A stretch of DNA of 6,674 nucleotides from an uncultured Clostridia bacterium (lineage in GTDB: Bacteria; Bacillota; Clostridia; Oscillospirales; Ruminococcaceae). Location of the stretch: contig CANQZS010000104.1 of the NCBI GenBank assembly GCA_947628385.1, positions 1 through 6,674 of the forward strand. The letters run 5' to 3'. This document shows positions 5,234 through 6,674 of the stretch, one piece after another. The notes under the pieces were generated by a model, which had not been told where the DNA came from, searched no databases, and saw nothing but the letters and a program-made list of their open reading frames with translations. Within the stretch, counting starts at the first letter, position 1; each line of letters begins with the position of its first letter. The position numbers and the translations under genes were made by a program.

Positions 5234-5239
5234 ATTATA
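5234..5239 (-). promoter_or_regulatory. Possible -10 element of the XRE regulator at 4841-5203
   Basis: The complement reads TATAAT (5239-5234), which would start transcription near 5227 and give a leader of about 24 bases before the ATG at 5203. The -35 is poor (TTTCAG at the right spacing), so the promoter may be weak. The region is very AT-rich, making chance matches likely. Confidence 0.35.
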
Positions 5240-5266
5240 AAATTTATGTTAATAGGCTGAAAGTTA

Positions 5267-5295
5267 TTGACAATCATATACTTTTAGTTTATAAT
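5267..5295 (+). promoter_or_regulatory. Perfect-consensus sigma-A promoter of the Sel1-repeat gene
   Basis: TTGACA (5267-5272) and TATAAT (5290-5295) are separated by exactly 17 bp. Transcription should start near 5302, about 61 bases before the ATG at 5363. A 15-bp palindrome, TATAAT-TGT-ATTATA (5290-5304), covers the -10 and start site and is a candidate operator for the divergent XRE protein. Confidence 0.85.
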
Positions 5296-5362
5296 TGTAT
5301 TATATTAAATCAATTAGTGTAGGAACGTGATACTTTTGTAATTCAATTACTACGATAGCCTT

Positions 5363-6511
5363 ATGAATGCCGAAAACGGCGACGATGCCGCTCAATACGC
5401 CCTCGGAAAAATGTACTATTCCGGCGACGGCGTTAAAAGGAATCCCGAAAAATCAATTTTCTGGTATACAAGATCTTCAAATCAGGGCAATGCTTACGCT
5501 CAATTTGAGCTTGCCATGATATATCTTCAAGGTGAATATATAAAACAAAATATCCCGGAAGCAATATCACTTCTGGAGTCTTCATCGGATAATGGTAACC
5601 CCTCGGCACAGCTATATCTTGGCAAGCTGTATCTCGAGGGAAAATATACAAATAAAAATGAGAAAAAAGCAGTTGAACTTCTTTCAAGAGCCGCAGGAAA
5701 TAACAATGCGCAGGCACAATTTTATCTTGGGAATTTCTATATGTACGGCACTGACGGCGAACAGGATCCCGCAAGTGCAGTTTACTGGTACAAGCGCGCC
5801 GCAGTTCAGGGCAGTACGGACGCTCAGTCAAAATTAGCCGATATGTATTATAACGGTATTATTATTGACAAGGATTATGAGGAGGCTGTACATTGGTACA
5901 AAAAGCTTGCGGAAAACGGAGTCCGTGAAGCGCAATTCATGCTCGGAGAAATTTACAGCGACGGAAACAAAGGTATCTGCCGGAATTATGAAAGATCCGC
6001 AGAATGGTACTCAAAGGCTGCCGAGCAAGGTCTTGCTGAAGCGCAATACCGACTTGGAAATATGCTTCACAGCGGAAAGGGCGTTTCTCAGGACAAGAGC
6101 CAAGCGATATTCTGGTACACAAAAGCCTCCGAGCAGAACCATATCAAAGCCCAATGCTGTTTAGGAGAAGCGTATCTCAAAGGAGACGGAGTTCTGCGCA
6201 ATGCCGGAAACGCCGCATTATGGTACAAAAAAGCGGCTGAGCAAGGCGATCCGAAAGCACAGTATAATTTAGGCTCCATGTACTATTACGGTCAAGGCGT
6301 AGAAAAAGATAGTGAGGAGACTGCATACTGGTACAGAAAAGCTGCCGAGCAAGGCAGTCCGGACGCACAATATGAGCTTTCTGAAATGTACGAAGCAGGT
6401 GATGGTGTAACAAAAAATAAAGAAAAAGCGCTTTTCTGGCTCAAAAAAGCAGCGGAACAGAAATACCCGTCCGCTGTAGAAAAGTTAAACAAAATAACAG
6501 GCTTGCATTGA
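5363..6511 (+). CDS. Sel1-repeat (SLR) solenoid protein, 382 aa, ten repeats
   Basis: After a 7-residue cap the protein is ten 36-residue Sel1-like repeats in register from residue 8 to 368 (the sixth has 37), each following A-Q-x-x-L-G-x-M-Y-x-x-G-x-G-V...A-x-x-W-Y-x-K-A-A-E-Q-G, then a 14-residue tail. Such alpha/alpha solenoids are protein-binding scaffolds, not enzymes. No catalytic domain, signal peptide or membrane segment is present at this start, so it should be cytoplasmic; the partner is unknown. Repeats 7-10 are closest to consensus and 2-3 the most diverged. The start is uncertain: no good ribosome binding site precedes ATG 5363, and the seven in-frame codons before it (FNYYDSL) resemble a repeat helix but are cut off by TAA at 5339. 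It has its own strong promoter and faces an XRE regulator. The stop codon lies in the loop of a hairpin. Confidence 0.9.
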   Translation: MNAENGDDAAQYALGKMYYSGDGVKRNPEKSIFWYTRSSNQGNAYAQFELAMIYLQGEYIKQNIPEAISLLESSSDNGNPSAQLYLGKLYLEGKYTNKNEKKAVELLSRAAGNNNAQAQFYLGNFYMYGTDGEQDPASAVYWYKRAAVQGSTDAQSKLADMYYNGIIIDKDYEEAVHWYKKLAENGVREAQFMLGEIYSDGNKGICRNYERSAEWYSKAAEQGLAEAQYRLGNMLHSGKGVSQDKSQAIFWYTKASEQNHIKAQCCLGEAYLKGDGVLRNAGNAALWYKKAAEQGDPKAQYNLGSMYYYGQGVEKDSEETAYWYRKAAEQGSPDAQYELSEMYEAGDGVTKNKEKALFWLKKAAEQKYPSAVEKLNKITGLH

Positions 6512-6524
6512 TCGCAAGCCTGTT
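6496..6524 (+). terminator. Perfect hairpin spanning the Sel1 gene stop codon
   Basis: AACAGGCTTGC (6496-6506) and GCAAGCCTGTT (6514-6524) form a perfect 11-bp stem with a 7-base loop containing the TGA stop (6509-6511). No T-run follows, so it is a poor classical intrinsic terminator and may act as an mRNA-end stabiliser or a terminator helped by other factors. Confidence 0.6.
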
Positions 6525-6551
6525 AGACTGTATAAAAACATATTAAATTGA

Positions 6552-6582
6552 TTTTTAAACAGTCCACCGGACTGTTTAAAAA
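6552..6582. terminator. Perfect 14-bp inverted repeat after the Sel1 gene, probable bidirectional terminator
   Basis: TTTTTAAACAGTCC (6552-6565) and GGACTGTTTAAAAA (6569-6582) are exact inverse complements around a 3-base centre (ACC). The G/C-rich core next to the loop, flanked by A5 and T5 runs in the arms, gives a compact symmetrical structure. The T-run after the core is only three bases, so termination strength is uncertain. GACTGT at 6526-6531 could pair with the left arm as an alternative fold. Confidence 0.55.
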
Positions 6583-6609
6583 GGTTTACATAATATAAAA
6601 CGTTAGCTT

Positions 6610-6642
6610 AGGGGAACGCTCTCTCTTGCAGAGCGTTCCCCT
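6610..6642. repeat. Perfect 13-bp GC-rich hairpin near the right edge
   Basis: AGGGGAACGCTCT (6610-6622) and AGAGCGTTCCCCT (6630-6642) pair perfectly around a 7-base loop, CTCTTGC. The loop sequence plus A (CTCTTGCA) recurs directly after the stem at 6641-6648. No T-run follows. This is not explained by any gene in the window and looks like a short palindromic repeat element. Confidence 0.65.
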
Positions 6643-6643
6643 C

Positions 6644-6668
6644 TTGCAAACAGCTGCGCAGTTTGCAA
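6644..6668. repeat. Perfect 8-bp inverted repeat directly after the GC-rich hairpin
   Basis: TTGCAAAC (6644-6651) and GTTTGCAA (6661-6668) are exact inverse complements with a 9-base centre that itself contains part of the palindrome CTGCGCAG (6654-6661). Only one base separates it from the preceding hairpin, so the two form a tandem unit that may continue beyond the window. Confidence 0.6.
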
Positions 6669-6674
6669 TTCACC

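Noticed and set aside
5433..6492. Several minus-strand and alternate-frame open frames across the Sel1 gene
   Set aside because: They arise from the 108-base periodicity of the Sel1 repeats and carry no independent start signals or domains.
6610..6668. Insertion sequence end or CRISPR repeats
   Set aside because: No transposase, no terminal repeats elsewhere in the window, and no regularly spaced repeats with spacers. Only local hairpins are visible.

Overview
The window looks like ordinary chromosome of a low-to-mid-GC Firmicute, most likely a Ruminococcus-type member of the Oscillospirales/Ruminococcaceae. This is inferred from the type III glutamine synthetase, the small Cro/C1-type (XRE) regulators, a RelB/RelE-type toxin-antitoxin pair, a Sel1-repeat protein, strong AGGAGG-like ribosome binding sites and textbook TTGACA-N17-TATAAT promoters. 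There are eight protein genes, no tRNA, rRNA or CRISPR array, and no transposase.

Layout, left to right. (1) 1-519, plus: the 3' part of a gene joining an XRE helix-turn-helix to two membrane segments and a C-terminal zinc ribbon. It ends in a terminator shared with the next, convergent gene. (2) 573-893, minus: an XRE regulator, divergent from (3) 1090-1500, plus: a small zinc-ribbon protein with two membrane segments, behind a perfect-consensus promoter and a long leader, and followed by two tandem terminators. (4) 1668-2277, plus: an antitoxin-toxin pair with overlapping genes and its own extended -10 promoter. (5) 2423-4531, minus: the 702-residue type III glutamine synthetase, the only clear housekeeping gene. 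Its leader holds an intrinsic terminator between promoter and ribosome binding site, and its 3' end runs convergently into the toxin gene. (6) 4841-5203, minus: a second XRE regulator, divergent from (7) 5363-6511, plus: a ten-repeat Sel1 solenoid protein, again behind a perfect-consensus promoter. (8) 6512-6674: a non-coding tail with four inverted repeats in a row, two of which reach the right edge.

How the parts may work together: twice in 6.7 kb a small XRE regulator faces a target gene across 150-200 bp containing a perfect sigma-A promoter overlapped by a palindrome. This is the expected layout for a repressor holding down a strong promoter. With the membrane/zinc-ribbon XRE gene at the left edge and the toxin-antitoxin pair, the region resembles a cluster of small regulated accessory modules around a core nitrogen-assimilation gene. 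The most testable points are the terminator in the glutamine synthetase leader, the palindrome just upstream of that promoter, the two XRE/target modules, and the in-frame stop ahead of the Sel1 start.
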